Assembly: GCF_002934265.1 (NCBI RefSeq)
Contig: NZ_PTIX01000010.1
Coordinates: forward strand, 186,001 to 250,000
From: Actinokineospora auranticolor
Lineage (GTDB): Bacteria > Actinomycetota > Actinomycetes > Mycobacteriales > Pseudonocardiaceae
Direction: 5' to 3'
Length of the DNA stretch: 64,000 bases
Shown here: positions 1-9,612 of the stretch, in pieces
Position numbering within the stretch: position 1 is the first letter of the stretch
Layout: every line of letters starts with the position of its first letter
Notes under the pieces: generated by a model
The model's input: only the letters and a program-made list of their open reading frames with translations
Database searches by the model: none
What the model was told of the DNA's origin: nothing
Position numbers and translations under genes: made by a program

Positions 1-1524
1 CTCCGCGTCGACGTGGGAGGTGACCCGCACCGTGGTCGACGGCGGCGAGCTGCCGATCGCCGCGGCCACCACGTGGTGGATCATCCTGGCCAGCAGGTCC
101 CGGTCCCCCGTGAGCACCGTGACGGTGGGCGGCGGCCGGTGCGCGACCACCACCGACCGCGCCGCCGCGTGGCTGGCCAGGATGGCGATCTGCTCCAGCA
201 CCAGGGTCTCCATCCGGGTGTGGGTGATCACCAGGCTCCGGCTGTGCGACTCCAGCCCGGCCAGGAACAGCAGCGTCTCCACCAGCGTCGCGAGCCGGTT
301 GACGTTGCGCTGCACGGCCTGGCCGAGGACCCGGTCCCCCGCGCCGTCGGCCAGCATCGGGGTCAGCGACGTCAGCGTGGTCAGCGGCGTGCGCAGCTCG
401 TGCGACACCGTCGCGATGAACTCCGTCTTCAGCGCCGCCAGCCGGGACAGCTCCTCGTTGCGGCGCACCAGCGCGGCCTGCAGCTCCACCTGCTCGGTGA
501 CGTCGCGCATCACCCACAGCGCGCCCAGCCGCAGCTTCCCCACCCGCACCGGCACGAAGTCCAGCTCCACGACCTTGTGCGGCCCCAGCCCCACCATCGC
601 GCCCCGCACCGGCACGCCGTCGGCCATGCAGCGGCGGGCCAGGTCGTCGAGCTCGGTGTAGTACGCGGGCGGCAGGCCGCGCAGCCGGTGGATGTCCTCC
701 CAGCTCAGCCCGGCCAGCTCGGCGGGCGGCTTGCGCAGGTCCAGCAGCGCGGTGGCGGCGGTGTTGGCGATCAGCAGGACCCGGTCGGCGTCCTGCAGCA
801 GCACGCCGACCTCCAGCGAGTCCACCAGGATCTTGAGCTGGGTGGCGATCAGCCGCAGGGTGCTCTCGGTCTCGTGCAGGTCGGTCACGTCGCGGCCGTA
901 GGCGATCAGGCCGCCGATCAGCGGGTCGTCGTAGCGGTCGAAGATGTCGATGTCCATGACCATCCACCGGTCCTCCGGCAGCCGCACGCGGGCGGTGTGC
1001 CGGTCGTGGCCGCCGGGCTCGCGCTCGTGCAGCGAGGACATCAGCGACAGCAGCGTGCGCTGGTCGTCCGGGTGGACCATGCCCGAGATGGCCGACGTGT
1101 TCGTCTCGTCGTAGCGCACCACCGTGCCGTCCGGCCAGTGCGTCATGTTGCCCCAGCGCAGCCCGCCGTCCGGGGCGAACAGCGCGATGAAGCTGGGCGA
1201 CTGGGACAGCACCGCGTCCCGGAAGTCGACCGCGCCGCCGTCGGCGCGGCTCGCGTCCAGGGTGGCGGCGACGGTGTCGACCAGCGGCGCCAGCCGCGGG
1301 TCCGGCTCGCCGTCGCAGCACACCGACAGCGCGTCACCGGTCCGCAGCGGGATGACCACCGCCGCGCCGTCGACGGGCGCGCCGACGACCGCCTCGACCA
1401 CACCGGGCAGCCCCCGCAACAGCGCCACCGCGACGGGCACGGCTTGTCCGGACCGGTCGGCCCAGCTCACCGCGCGCACCGCTGCCGCGCAGTCCCAGCG
1501 GGGAACCGCGTTCGGGTCGGGCAT
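1..1524 (-). CDS. PAS-domain sensor histidine kinase, 3' end cut by window edge
   Basis: The minus-strand frame is open from ATG at 1524 to base 1 (508 codons, no stop), so the C-terminus lies outside the window. An AGGAGGA ribosome site precedes the start. The first ~260 residues look like PAS sensing modules. A HisKA dimerisation domain follows, with the phosphoacceptor in ATVSHELRTP (His375). The HATPase domain has just begun at the edge. Its N box is odd: aligned without gaps to the neighbouring kinase (GDPARL...DNVINNAL), it reads HHVVAAAI at residues 483-490, so the Mg-ATP-coordinating Asn is replaced by Ala488. It is transcribed divergently from the kinase at 1725 and probably works with that two-component system. 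It may be a signalling pseudokinase or a partner in a heterodimer; the remaining ATPase motifs are not visible here. Confidence 0.85.
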   Translation of the reverse strand, partial: MPDPNAVPRWDCAAAVRAVSWADRSGQAVPVAVALLRGLPGVVEAVVGAPVDGAAVVIPLRTGDALSVCCDGEPDPRLAPLVDTVAATLDASRADGGAVDFRDAVLSQSPSFIALFAPDGGLRWGNMTHWPDGTVVRYDETNTSAISGMVHPDDQRTLLSLMSSLHEREPGGHDRHTARVRLPEDRWMVMDIDIFDRYDDPLIGGLIAYGRDVTDLHETESTLRLIATQLKILVDSLEVGVLLQDADRVLLIANTAATALLDLRKPPAELAGLSWEDIHRLRGLPPAYYTELDDLARRCMADGVPVRGAMVGLGPHKVVELDFVPVRVGKLRLGALWVMRDVTEQVELQAALVRRNEELSRLAALKTEFIATVSHELRTPLTTLTSLTPMLADGAGDRVLGQAVQRNVNRLATLVETLLFLAGLESHSRSLVITHTRMETLVLEQIAILASHAAARSVVVAHRPPPTVTVLTGDRDLLARMIHHVVAAAIGSSPPSTTVRVTSHVDAE

Positions 1525-1633
1525 GTGTCCTCCTCGTCGTGATCCAGTGTGGCGAACGCGTCCACCCGGACCCCGGCAGCGACAACCGTTCCGCACCGCA
1601 TTCGCTACCACCGGCCACTCGTTGGGGTGAAAA

Positions 1634-1648
1634 ACGTCCCGAGTGGAC
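1634..1648 (+). repeat. Recurrent motif GTCCCGAGTGGAC, copy 1
   Basis: The 15 bases ACGTCCCGAGTGGAC lie in the divergent intergenic region of the two sensor kinases. The same 15-mer recurs at 35623, and its 12-base core GTCCCGAGTGGA recurs at 50008 and 50824. All four copies have the same orientation. The ends CGTCC/GGAC form a short inverted repeat, so a protein-binding site is possible. The function is unknown. Confidence 0.5.
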
Positions 1649-1724
1649 CGGATCCGCGCGCGGTCGGCGGGTGCGCTCGTAGTGTGGCGCCGGGGACGCC
1701 CCGTACCGCCAGTGGAGTGAACTG

Positions 1725-3398
1725 ATGACGGACCAGGCAGGTCAGCGAGCTCGGCCCGCGCTCGCGGGCCTGCTCGACGAGGCCGCGCGCCTGCTGTCCA
1801 AAGACGACCCGGAGCAGGTCGCGTCCCTGTTGGACGAAGCCGCGAGAGGCGGGCTGGGCGCGGACGACGCGGCGGTGCTGCGCTCGGTCATCGCGCTGGT
1901 GCGCGCCTTCGGCGACCGCGACGCCGCGGTCCCGCAGCCCCGGCTGGGCAACCACCCGGTGGCCGACCGCGCCCTGGTGGTCACGGTCAGCTCCGACGGC
2001 ACCATGGTCGCCGCGCCGGAGGCGGTGCGCGACGTGCTGGGCTACCCGCTGGGCACCGTGGTGGTCAGCCGCTTCCGCGAGCTGATCCACCCGCACGACC
2101 TGGCGCCGCTGCAGCGGGCCTTCGGCGCGCTGATGGCGTTGCCCGGCAACCAGATCGAGCTCGACGCCCGGGTCAGGCACGCCGACGGGCGGTGGCTGGT
2201 GCTGGCCGTGTCGATGATCAACCTGATGGACATCGCGGGCATCAACGCCGTGGTCGCGCACGCGCACAACGTCACCGAGCGGCGGGCCGCGGAGGCCGCG
2301 GTGGCGCTGGAGCGGGCCCGGCTGCGCGAACTGGTGCTGCACCTGGCGGGTGGCGTGGTCGTCGACGACGGCCACCAGGTGCTGATGGACAACGCGGCGT
2401 TCGTCCGGCTGTTCCACCCGGACCGCGACATGACCGGCGCGACGGTGACCGACCTGGTGGAGCTGGTGGCCGCCGAGTGCGCCGACCCGACGGCGGCCTG
2501 GGACATGCTGGAGCGGATGGTCGTCTCCGGGCTCACCCACCGCGCGGTGCGGCTGGCGCTGGCGGGCGGGCGCACGGCCACGGTGGACATCGTGCCGCTG
2601 CGCGCGGACCACGCCGCGGGCACGCTCTGGTACTTCCGCGACATCACCCGCGAGTCGCTGGCCCGCAGCGAGCTGGAGGAGACCAACCGGGCGCTGGAGG
2701 AGGCCGCGGCGCTCAAGGGCCGGTTCGTGGCCACGGTCTCGCACGAGCTGCGCACCCCGCTGACCGCCGTGCTGGCCTTCGGCGAGATGCTCGCGGACAG
2801 CTCCGAACCGCTGACCAAGCACCAGTCCGCGCACCTGGAGGTGATCAACCGCAACGCCGCCCGGTTGCTGCGGCTGGTCGACGACCTGCTGCTGCTGTCG
2901 CGCCTGGAGACCAACCAGCTGTCCATGTCGTTCGCCGAGGTGGACATCGCCGACCTGGTCACCAAGGCCACCGAGAACCACACCGCGCTGGCCGCCCGGG
3001 AGCGGATCACCATCACCTGCGCGGTGCTGCCCGGCCCGGTCATCACCGGCGACCCGGCCCGGCTGACCCAGGTGCTGGACAACGTGATCAACAACGCGCT
3101 CAAGTTCACCCCGGCGGGTGGTTCGGTCCGGGTCTCCGCGCACTCCGACGCCGCGGCGTGGACGATCGCCGTCGCGGACACCGGCATCGGCGTGCCCGCC
3201 GAGGAGCTGCCCGGCCTGTTCGAGGCCTTCACCCGCGCGTCCAACGCGGGTGAGGCCGGGATCCCGGGCAGCGGACTGGGGCTGTCGATCTGCAAGGAGA
3301 TCGTCGCGGTGCATCTGGGCTCGATGACCATCGAGAGCACGGAGGACGAGGGGACCACGGTGCGCATCACGCTGCCGCTGCGCGGTGCGCAGGCATGA
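1725..3398 (+). CDS. PAS-domain sensor histidine kinase
   Basis: This 557-residue cytoplasmic-looking kinase has no clear membrane span. A helical N-terminus is followed by a PAS domain (about 80-185, ending in the PAC-like HNVTERR), a second PAS-like segment (about 200-310), and HisKA with the phosphoacceptor in ATVSHELRTP (His340). The HATPase domain has an intact N box (DNVINNALKF, Asn453 and Asn457), a G1 box (ADTGIGVP) and a G2 box (GSGLGLSICKEI). It should autophosphorylate and pass phosphate to the response regulator that starts 16 bp downstream. The ATG is preceded by GGAG. The cue is not evident from sequence. The divergent kinase at 1524 shares the intergenic region. Confidence 0.92.
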   Translation: MTDQAGQRARPALAGLLDEAARLLSKDDPEQVASLLDEAARGGLGADDAAVLRSVIALVRAFGDRDAAVPQPRLGNHPVADRALVVTVSSDGTMVAAPEAVRDVLGYPLGTVVVSRFRELIHPHDLAPLQRAFGALMALPGNQIELDARVRHADGRWLVLAVSMINLMDIAGINAVVAHAHNVTERRAAEAAVALERARLRELVLHLAGGVVVDDGHQVLMDNAAFVRLFHPDRDMTGATVTDLVELVAAECADPTAAWDMLERMVVSGLTHRAVRLALAGGRTATVDIVPLRADHAAGTLWYFRDITRESLARSELEETNRALEEAAALKGRFVATVSHELRTPLTAVLAFGEMLADSSEPLTKHQSAHLEVINRNAARLLRLVDDLLLLSRLETNQLSMSFAEVDIADLVTKATENHTALAARERITITCAVLPGPVITGDPARLTQVLDNVINNALKFTPAGGSVRVSAHSDAAAWTIAVADTGIGVPAEELPGLFEAFTRASNAGEAGIPGSGLGLSICKEIVAVHLGSMTIESTEDEGTTVRITLPLRGAQA

Positions 3399-3414
3399 GT
3401 CGGGGAGGACACAC

Positions 3415-4104
3415 ATGAGCTCGGTGCTGGTCGTCGAGGACGAACCCGACATCGCCCTCGCGCTGCGGGTGATCCTGGAGAAGGCGGGCCACGAGGTGAC
3501 CGTGGCCCCCGACGGGAAGCAGGGTCTGCGCGCGCTGCACGACTACAAGCCCACCCTGGTGCTGCTCGACATCGGCCTGCCGGTGATCGACGGCTGGGCG
3601 GTGCTGGAGCGCATCCGGGACGTCTCCGACGTGCCGGTGCTGCTGCTGACCGCGCACGGCATGGAGCAGGACAAGGTCCGCGGCCTGAAGGGCGGCGCGG
3701 ACGACTACCTGACCAAGCCGTTCTCCACGGTGGAGCTGCTGGCCAGGATCGAGGCGATCCTGCGGCGCACCGAGCAGTCGGGCGGCAGCGCGCAGAGCGA
3801 GGTCTACGACGACGGCCTGGTGCGCATGGACCACCGGTCCCGGCGGGTGTACGTGGGCGGGGTGGAGGCCGAGGTCAACGCCACCGAGTACCGGCTGCTG
3901 GCGACCTTCGTGCAGCACCGGGGCGCGGTGCTCTCGCCGCGGCAGCTGCTGAAGCTGGTGTGGGACGACCCGACCGGCATCGGCGCGGACCGGGTCAAGT
4001 TCGCCGTGCTGCGGCTGCGCCGCAAGCTCAACTGGTCGGCGGAGGACTCCCCCATCAAGGCCGCGCGCGGCATGGGTTACCGCTACGACCCGCCCAAGTC
4101 CTAG
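3415..4104 (+). CDS. OmpR-type response regulator
   Basis: This 229-residue protein has a receiver domain followed by a winged-helix DNA-binding domain. The receiver has the acidic pair at Glu8/Asp9, phosphoacceptor Asp52 (VLLDIGLP), Thr79 and Lys101 (TKPF). The trans_reg_C domain starts near residue 130 and ends in the typical GMGYRYDPP. I chose ATG 3415, preceded by GGGGAGGA, over an in-frame upstream ATG because MSSVLVVEDE is the normal receiver start. It forms a two-gene operon with the kinase ending at 3398. Target genes cannot be read from the sequence. Confidence 0.93.
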   Translation: MSSVLVVEDEPDIALALRVILEKAGHEVTVAPDGKQGLRALHDYKPTLVLLDIGLPVIDGWAVLERIRDVSDVPVLLLTAHGMEQDKVRGLKGGADDYLTKPFSTVELLARIEAILRRTEQSGGSAQSEVYDDGLVRMDHRSRRVYVGGVEAEVNATEYRLLATFVQHRGAVLSPRQLLKLVWDDPTGIGADRVKFAVLRLRRKLNWSAEDSPIKAARGMGYRYDPPKS

Positions 4105-4423
4105 GCGATCGTCACCCTCGGTAAATACCGACAATTAGCACAATAGTCACCTAAGGCCCCAATTCACATTTTCCGGCACCCCCGGCCAAGCTGGTCGGGA
4201 AACAGCCCGGAAAGAGCAACGCGGATGGCCGATACAGCGAATAGACGGAGCTCGACCGATTCCGGGTGGGCCACCCGTCCGCAGTGTTTAATTCCCATTT
4301 TCTCCAGTGTGCTCCAGGTCACCCGCAGCGCCGGTCCGCGGTGTTAATCTGCCCGGCCTTGCGTCTCTGGGCAGCGGTGCCCCGAGCGCGTGTCGGTGAG
4401 TCCTGGACCGACCTGGAGGGGCC
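4105..4423. other. Gene-free stretch, relatively AT-rich
   Basis: No coding signal is seen here. A weak inverted repeat CGGTA-AA-TACCG lies at about 4119-4130, just after the response regulator, and could help termination. The rest is less GC-rich than the surroundings and presumably holds the promoter of the XRE regulator. A GCCGATAC at about 4227 lacks a CTCA element 16 bp upstream, so I do not call a FliA promoter. Confidence 0.4.
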
Positions 4424-5830
4424 GTGGCAGGCGAGGAGTCCCGTGACCGGGGCCAGTGGCCGGAGTTCGGCAGGCGGATGCGGCAGTGGCGCAGGCGCTG
4501 CGGGCTCACCCAGGCCCAGCTCGGCCTGCGCGTCGGGTACCACCACAGCCTGATCTCCAAGCTGGAGAGCGGGGTGCGGGTGCCGCCCGCGGGCCTGGTG
4601 GACGTGCTGGACGCGATCCTCGGCGCCGACGGCGAGCTCGTCGCCCTGGCCTGCGAACCGACCCGCGAACCGGACCCGCCGCAGCGCACGCTGCTGTCGG
4701 TCTTACCCGGCGCGGCCCCGCTGGCCGCCCCGCTCGCCGTGCGCGCCTGGCCCACCGCGCTGCCGCCCGACGGCGTCGCCTGCCCGCTGCACGGCTCGGC
4801 CGGGTGCGCGGTGCCGGACCTGGAGACCACCCGCGACCTGCTGGCCCTGCTCGCCCCGCACCGGACCCCGCCGCGCGGGCTGGAGCCCGACCTCACGCAC
4901 GTGTTGGCCGCGCTGCTGGCCGAGTACGCCAGGCTGAGCCTGGAGAGCGGCTCGGCGGGCATCCTGGACGCCGTCGAGTGGCTGCTGCACGCGCTGACCA
5001 GGCTCGGCGACGCCGACGAGCCCAACCCGGCGCACCAGCGGCTGGCCGCGCACTTCGCCGCCATCGCGGGCAGGCTGCGCATGCACCGCGGGCAGACCGC
5101 GCTGAGCATGGCCTGGTTCGGCCACGGCCTGGCCCGCGCCGACCTGACCGGGGACGTCGGCGCCCGGGTGCGGTTGCTGGCCGAGGTGTCCACCCTGGCC
5201 CGCCTCGACGGCGACGCGGGCACCGCGCTGGCCTGCGGCCGGGCGATGGCCGCGGCCGACCCGGACCGGGCGTGGACGCACACCCTGGCCGACCTGGCGC
5301 TGGCTCGCGGGTACGCGCTGACCGGGGACGACGGCGCCTGCCTGCGGCACCTGGACGCCGCCGAGTCCGGGCTGGTCCGGCTCGGCGACCGCGACCACCT
5401 CGAGGTGCCCTGGCTGACCGGTGACCTGGGCGGGCTGCGCGTGGCGTCGGCCAAGGGCGCGGCGCTGCGGGACCTGTCCGCGCGCACCGGCGACCGCGGG
5501 TTGGCCCGCCGCGCGGTGCGCGCCGCGAGCCAGTCGGTCGAGCTGGTGCCGGAGCGGATGCGGCCCGCGTACCTGCTGCTCGCGGTGCGGTTGGCCGACG
5601 CGCACGCGTGCGCGGGCGAGCCGGACGCGGCGGTGGCCACCGCCGAGCCGGTGCTGGCCGAGGCCGAGGCGGCCGGGCGCACGACCATCACCGCGGAACT
5701 GGCCGGGCTGCGCGGGCGGCTCAGCGGCCGGTGGGCGCGGGTCGGCGCGGTGCGCGCGTTCACCGAACGCGCCTCGGGGGCATACGACGACCCCATAGCG
5801 AAAGCGCGTCCGAAAATCGAACAAGGGTGA
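4424..5830 (+). CDS. XRE-family regulator with TPR-like C-terminal region
   Basis: This is a 468-residue protein. A helix-turn-helix of the XRE/Cro type lies at about 12-68 (GLTQAQLG, HSLISKLESG). An Ala/Leu/Arg-rich helical region follows from about 130 to 440 that resembles the degenerate tetratricopeptide repeats of actinobacterial XRE regulators. The GTG at 4424 follows GGAGGGG at ideal spacing. Proteins of this build bind DNA through the HTH and sense a peptide, small molecule or protein partner through the repeats. The ligand is unknown. It stands alone between the two-component system and the protease gene, and may regulate either or neither. Confidence 0.82.
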   Translation: MAGEESRDRGQWPEFGRRMRQWRRRCGLTQAQLGLRVGYHHSLISKLESGVRVPPAGLVDVLDAILGADGELVALACEPTREPDPPQRTLLSVLPGAAPLAAPLAVRAWPTALPPDGVACPLHGSAGCAVPDLETTRDLLALLAPHRTPPRGLEPDLTHVLAALLAEYARLSLESGSAGILDAVEWLLHALTRLGDADEPNPAHQRLAAHFAAIAGRLRMHRGQTALSMAWFGHGLARADLTGDVGARVRLLAEVSTLARLDGDAGTALACGRAMAAADPDRAWTHTLADLALARGYALTGDDGACLRHLDAAESGLVRLGDRDHLEVPWLTGDLGGLRVASAKGAALRDLSARTGDRGLARRAVRAASQSVELVPERMRPAYLLLAVRLADAHACAGEPDAAVATAEPVLAEAEAAGRTTITAELAGLRGRLSGRWARVGAVRAFTERASGAYDDPIAKARPKIEQG

Positions 5831-6044
5831 ATGCGCCATTAACCAGCCTGGACGGTGAAATAGCCGCCGGGCAGACGTCCGGACCGATTTGCCGGATGTT
5901 GACAATCCCGCGTTCCCACTCACCACTCCATTGACTGTCACATGGCGATATCTGAATGCTTCGCTGCGCTCGGTGACGTTCGTGTCCCATCCCACGAGGC
6001 GGCACGACCACACCGGGCACCACCCTGCCCACAAGGAGCATTCG

Positions 6045-9000
6045 ATGAAGCGCAGAACGATGGCGGCCGGGGTATCCCTGGCCGTCTTCGCCGGCGCTGC
6101 GGTCGCGTTGACCGTCAGCCCGGTATCCGCCAGCCAGCAGCAACAGCCGGGCCAGAGCCCGCAGGCGCTGGCTGTCTCCGCGGCCGACCTCGCCGCCACC
6201 AGCGGCCTGGACGCCCTGGCCAAGGGCCCGGACGAGAGCTACGCGCGTGACCTGGTCACCCCGTACCTCAACAACCTCTACTCGGTGAGCTACCAGCGCA
6301 GCTACCGCGGCCTCCCGGTCGTGGGCGGCGACGCCACCGTGCTCGCCGACGGCGAGGGCAAGGTCCGCTCGGTCATCGCCGCGACCGGCGCGAAGGTGGC
6401 CGTCCCGTCCACCAGCGCGCGGGTCACCAAGGCCGCCGCCGAGGCGACCGCCAAGGGCCTGCAGGGCAAGACCACGAAGGTCGAGTCCGCCCGCCTGGTC
6501 GTCAAGGTCACCGCCGACAAGCCCGCGCTCGCGTGGGAGCACCTGCTGATCGGCAACACCAAGGACGGTGGCCCCAGCCACCTGACCGTCTGGGTCGACG
6601 CCACCACCGGCGCGGTCCTGGACAAGGTCGAGGACGCCGCCCACGGCACGCTCAACAGCGAGTGGAACGGCAACGTCACCATCCAGACCAGCCAGTCCGG
6701 CAGCTCCTACCGGATGGTCGACACCACCCGTCCCGGCCTCCAGTGCTCGGACTACAGCGGCGGTGTCTTCACCAAGTCGACCGACACCTGGGGCACGGGC
6801 AGCGGTTCCAGCAAGGAGACCGGCTGCGGCGACCTGATGTACGGCGCGCAGCAGGAGTCGAACATGCTGCGCGACTGGCTGGGCCGCAACGGCCACAACG
6901 GCTCCGGCGGTTCGTGGCCGGGCAAGGTCGGCCTCGACCAGCTCAACGCGTACTGGGACGGCTCGACCATCACCATCGGCCACAACTCGGCCAACAAGTG
7001 GATCGCGGGCATGGACGTGGTCGGCCACGAGTACGGCCACGGCCTCGACCAGAACACCCCCGGCGGCACCTCCTCGGAGGCCGGGCTGGGTGAGGGCACC
7101 GGTGACATCTTCGGCGCCCTGACCGAGGCCTACGCCAACAACCCCAAGGACACCCCCGACTACACCGTCGGCGAGATGATCAACCTCCAGGGGTCCGGCC
7201 CGATCCGCAACATGTACAACCCGTCGTTGGTCAACAACGACCCGAACTGCTACAGCTCCTCGATCCCCAACACCGAGGTGCACAAGGCCGCGGGTCCGAT
7301 CAACCACTGGTTCTACCTGCTGGCCGAGGGTTCCGCCCCCGGCGGCGGCAAGCCGAACAGCCCCACCTGCAACAACACCACCGTCACCGGTGTGGGCATC
7401 CAGAACGCGGGCAAGATCTTCTACGGCGGCATGCTGCTCAAGACCAGCGGCATGACCCACCGCAAGTACCGGGTCGCCACCCTCACCGCGGCGAAGAACC
7501 TGGACTCGACCTGCAACCTGTACAACAAGACCAAGGCCGCGTGGGACGCCATCTCGATGCCCGCGCAGACCGGTGAGCCCACCTGCACCGGCACCCCGGG
7601 CAACGACTTCTCGGTCTCGCTGAACCCGTCGTCGGGCTCGATCGCCAAGGGCAGCTCCGGCTCGTTCTCGATCGGCACCCAGACCACCTCGGGCCAGGCG
7701 CAGAGCGTCACCCTGTCCGCCTCGGGCCAGCCCAGCGGCGTGACCGTGTCGATCAACCCGACCTCGGTCCAGACCGGTGGCTCGGCCACCGCGTCGGTGA
7801 ACGTCGGCGCGAACGTCGCCAACGGCACCTACACCGTCACCGTGACCGCCACGGGCAGCGCGACGCACACCGCGACGTACAGCCTGACCGTGACCGGTGG
7901 CGGCGGCGACCCCGACCCGGGCGCCCCGAACATCGACGTGAACGCCGTGCAGGGCCACCTGACCCAGCTCAACTCGATCGCGTCGCAGAACGGCGGCAAC
8001 CGCCGCGCCGGTAGCGCGGGCTACACCGCGTCCGTCGCGTACGTGAAGGCCAAGCTGCAGGCCGCGGGCTACACCCTGTCCGAGCAGGTCTGCACCGGCT
8101 GCACCTACCGCTCCAACAACCTGATCGCCGACTGGCCCGGTGGCGACGCCGCCCAGACGATCATGTTCGGCTCGCACCTCGACAGCGTCGCGGCGGGCCC
8201 CGGCATCAACGACAACGGCTCCGGTTCCGCGGTGCTGCTGGAGAACGCGCTGCAGCTCGCGGCGCGCAACCCGAAGATGGCCAAGCACGTCCGGTTCGCC
8301 TGGTGGACCGATGAGGAGCAGGGCCTCAACGGGTCGAAGTTCTACGTGGGTCAGCTGACCGCCGCCCAGCGGTCGCAGATCAAGGCGTACTACAACTTCG
8401 ACATGATCGGCTCGAAGAACGGCGGCTACTTCATCAACAACATCACCACCGCCGCCGCGCAGCCGCTCAAGGCCTACTGGGACACCCTGAACCTGTCCCC
8501 GGAGGAGAACGTCGAGGGCGCGGGCCGCTCCGACGACTACTCCTTCCAGCAGGCCGGTATCGCCTCCTCGGGCTACGCGACCGGTGCCTCCGCCCGCAAG
8601 ACCTCGGCGCAGGCGCAGAAGTGGGGCGGCACGGCGAACGCCGCGTACGACTCCTGCTACCACTCCGCGTGCGACACCACCAGCAACATCAACGCCACCG
8701 CGCTCGACCGCGGTGCCGACGGTGTGGCGTACACGATCTGGAAGCAGGCCGTCGACTCCACCCCGCAGCCCGGCAACGACTTCTCCGTCTCGGTGAACCC
8801 GGGCTCGGCGACCGTCCAGGCGGGCAACAGCACCACCACCCAGGTGTCCACCCAGACCACCTCGGGTTCGGCCCAGAACGTGACCCTGTCGGCCACCGGC
8901 GCCCCCTCCGGCGTCACCGTGTCCTTCAGCCCGTCCTCGGTCCAGACCGGTAGCGGCTCGACCGCCACCATCTCCGTCGGTTCCTCGGTGGCCACGGGTA

Positions 9001-9539
9001 CCTACCCGATCTCCATCTCGGGCGTCGGCTCGGTGTCCCGCTCGGCGACCTTCACCCTGACGGTCAACGGCGGCGGCGGTGGCACCTGCACCGGCTCCGA
9101 CGTCATCCAGAACGGCGGCTTCGAGAGCGGCACCGCGCCGTGGACCACCACCTCGGGTGTCATCGACGCCTCCGCCCAGGAAGCCCCGCACGCGGGCAAC
9201 TACAAGGCGTGGCTGAACGGCTGGGGCAGCCCCCGCACCGACAGCGCGCAGCAGACCGTCAGCATCCCGGCGGGTTGCTCGAACTCGACGCTGACCTACT
9301 GGCTGCACGTCACCACCGCCGAGACCGAGCAGGTCGACTACGACACGCTCACCGTGACCGTCAACGGCACCACCGTGGCCACCTACTCGAACACCAACGC
9401 CAACGGCGGCTACGAGCAGGTGTCGGTCAACGTCGGCCAGTACGCTGGCCAGTCGGTGACGATCAAGTTCAACGGCGTTGAGGACGCCAGCCTCCAGACG
9501 AGCTTCCTCATCGACGACGTCGCGCTGCAGACCAGCTGA
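6045..9539 (+). CDS. Secreted M4 metalloprotease fused to M28 aminopeptidase
   Basis: This is a 1164-residue exported protein. A signal peptide (about 1-30, VSPVSAS) is followed by an FTP/PepSY-type propeptide. The thermolysin-like M4 domain has HEYGH (His328, Glu329, His332), third ligand Glu350 in GEGTGD, and catalytic His413 in [11 protein letters not shown]. An Ig-like module (about 518-625) then leads into a second protease, an M28 zinc aminopeptidase with ligands in SHLDS (His711), NDNGSGS (Asp723), DEEQG (Glu757/758), FDMIG (Asp786) and YHSACD (His873). A second copy of the Ig-like module (about 908-1012) and a C-terminal beta-rich domain starting near QNGGFESG follow. Both enzymes look intact, giving endo- plus exopeptidase activity in one chain. 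ATG 6045 is chosen for AAGGAG 7 bp upstream and for the signal peptide. Confidence 0.93.
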   Translation: MKRRTMAAGVSLAVFAGAAVALTVSPVSASQQQQPGQSPQALAVSAADLAATSGLDALAKGPDESYARDLVTPYLNNLYSVSYQRSYRGLPVVGGDATVLADGEGKVRSVIAATGAKVAVPSTSARVTKAAAEATAKGLQGKTTKVESARLVVKVTADKPALAWEHLLIGNTKDGGPSHLTVWVDATTGAVLDKVEDAAHGTLNSEWNGNVTIQTSQSGSSYRMVDTTRPGLQCSDYSGGVFTKSTDTWGTGSGSSKETGCGDLMYGAQQESNMLRDWLGRNGHNGSGGSWPGKVGLDQLNAYWDGSTITIGHNSANKWIAGMDVVGHEYGHGLDQNTPGGTSSEAGLGEGTGDIFGALTEAYANNPKDTPDYTVGEMINLQGSGPIRNMYNPSLVNNDPNCYSSSIPNTEVHKAAGPINHWFYLLAEGSAPGGGKPNSPTCNNTTVTGVGIQNAGKIFYGGMLLKTSGMTHRKYRVATLTAAKNLDSTCNLYNKTKAAWDAISMPAQTGEPTCTGTPGNDFSVSLNPSSGSIAKGSSGSFSIGTQTTSGQAQSVTLSASGQPSGVTVSINPTSVQTGGSATASVNVGANVANGTYTVTVTATGSATHTATYSLTVTGGGGDPDPGAPNIDVNAVQGHLTQLNSIASQNGGNRRAGSAGYTASVAYVKAKLQAAGYTLSEQVCTGCTYRSNNLIADWPGGDAAQTIMFGSHLDSVAAGPGINDNGSGSAVLLENALQLAARNPKMAKHVRFAWWTDEEQGLNGSKFYVGQLTAAQRSQIKAYYNFDMIGSKNGGYFINNITTAAAQPLKAYWDTLNLSPEENVEGAGRSDDYSFQQAGIASSGYATGASARKTSAQAQKWGGTANAAYDSCYHSACDTTSNINATALDRGADGVAYTIWKQAVDSTPQPGNDFSVSVNPGSATVQAGNSTTTQVSTQTTSGSAQNVTLSATGAPSGVTVSFSPSSVQTGSGSTATISVGSSVATGTYPISISGVGSVSRSATFTLTVNGGGGGTCTGSDVIQNGGFESGTAPWTTTSGVIDASAQEAPHAGNYKAWLNGWGSPRTDSAQQTVSIPAGCSNSTLTYWLHVTTAETEQVDYDTLTVTVNGTTVATYSNTNANGGYEQVSVNVGQYAGQSVTIKFNGVEDASLQTSFLIDDVALQTS

Positions 9540-9571
9540 CCGAGCTCGACCGTCCCAACTGAATAGTCAGA

Positions 9572-9612
9572 CGAAGCGGGGTGGACCACCAGGTCCACCC
9601 CGCTTCGCTTTT
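9572..9612. terminator. Bidirectional terminator between protease and helicase genes
   Basis: A perfect 16-bp stem, CGAAGCGGGGTGGACC with loop ACCA, is followed by CTTTTA on the plus strand. It lies 32 bp after the protease stop and directly after the stop of the convergent helicase gene, so it probably ends both transcripts. Confidence 0.85.

Noticed and set aside
5899-5940. TTGACA and TTGACT boxes before the protease gene as promoters
   Set aside because: Neither has a TAnnnT element at 16 to 18 bp, so the promoter was left uncalled.
5760-9308. 1182-codon open frame on the minus strand opposite the M4-M28 protease
   Set aside because: It is rich in Gly/Arg/Val/Asp/His with no domain or ribosome site, a codon-bias mirror of a long GC-rich gene on the plus strand that has clear motifs.
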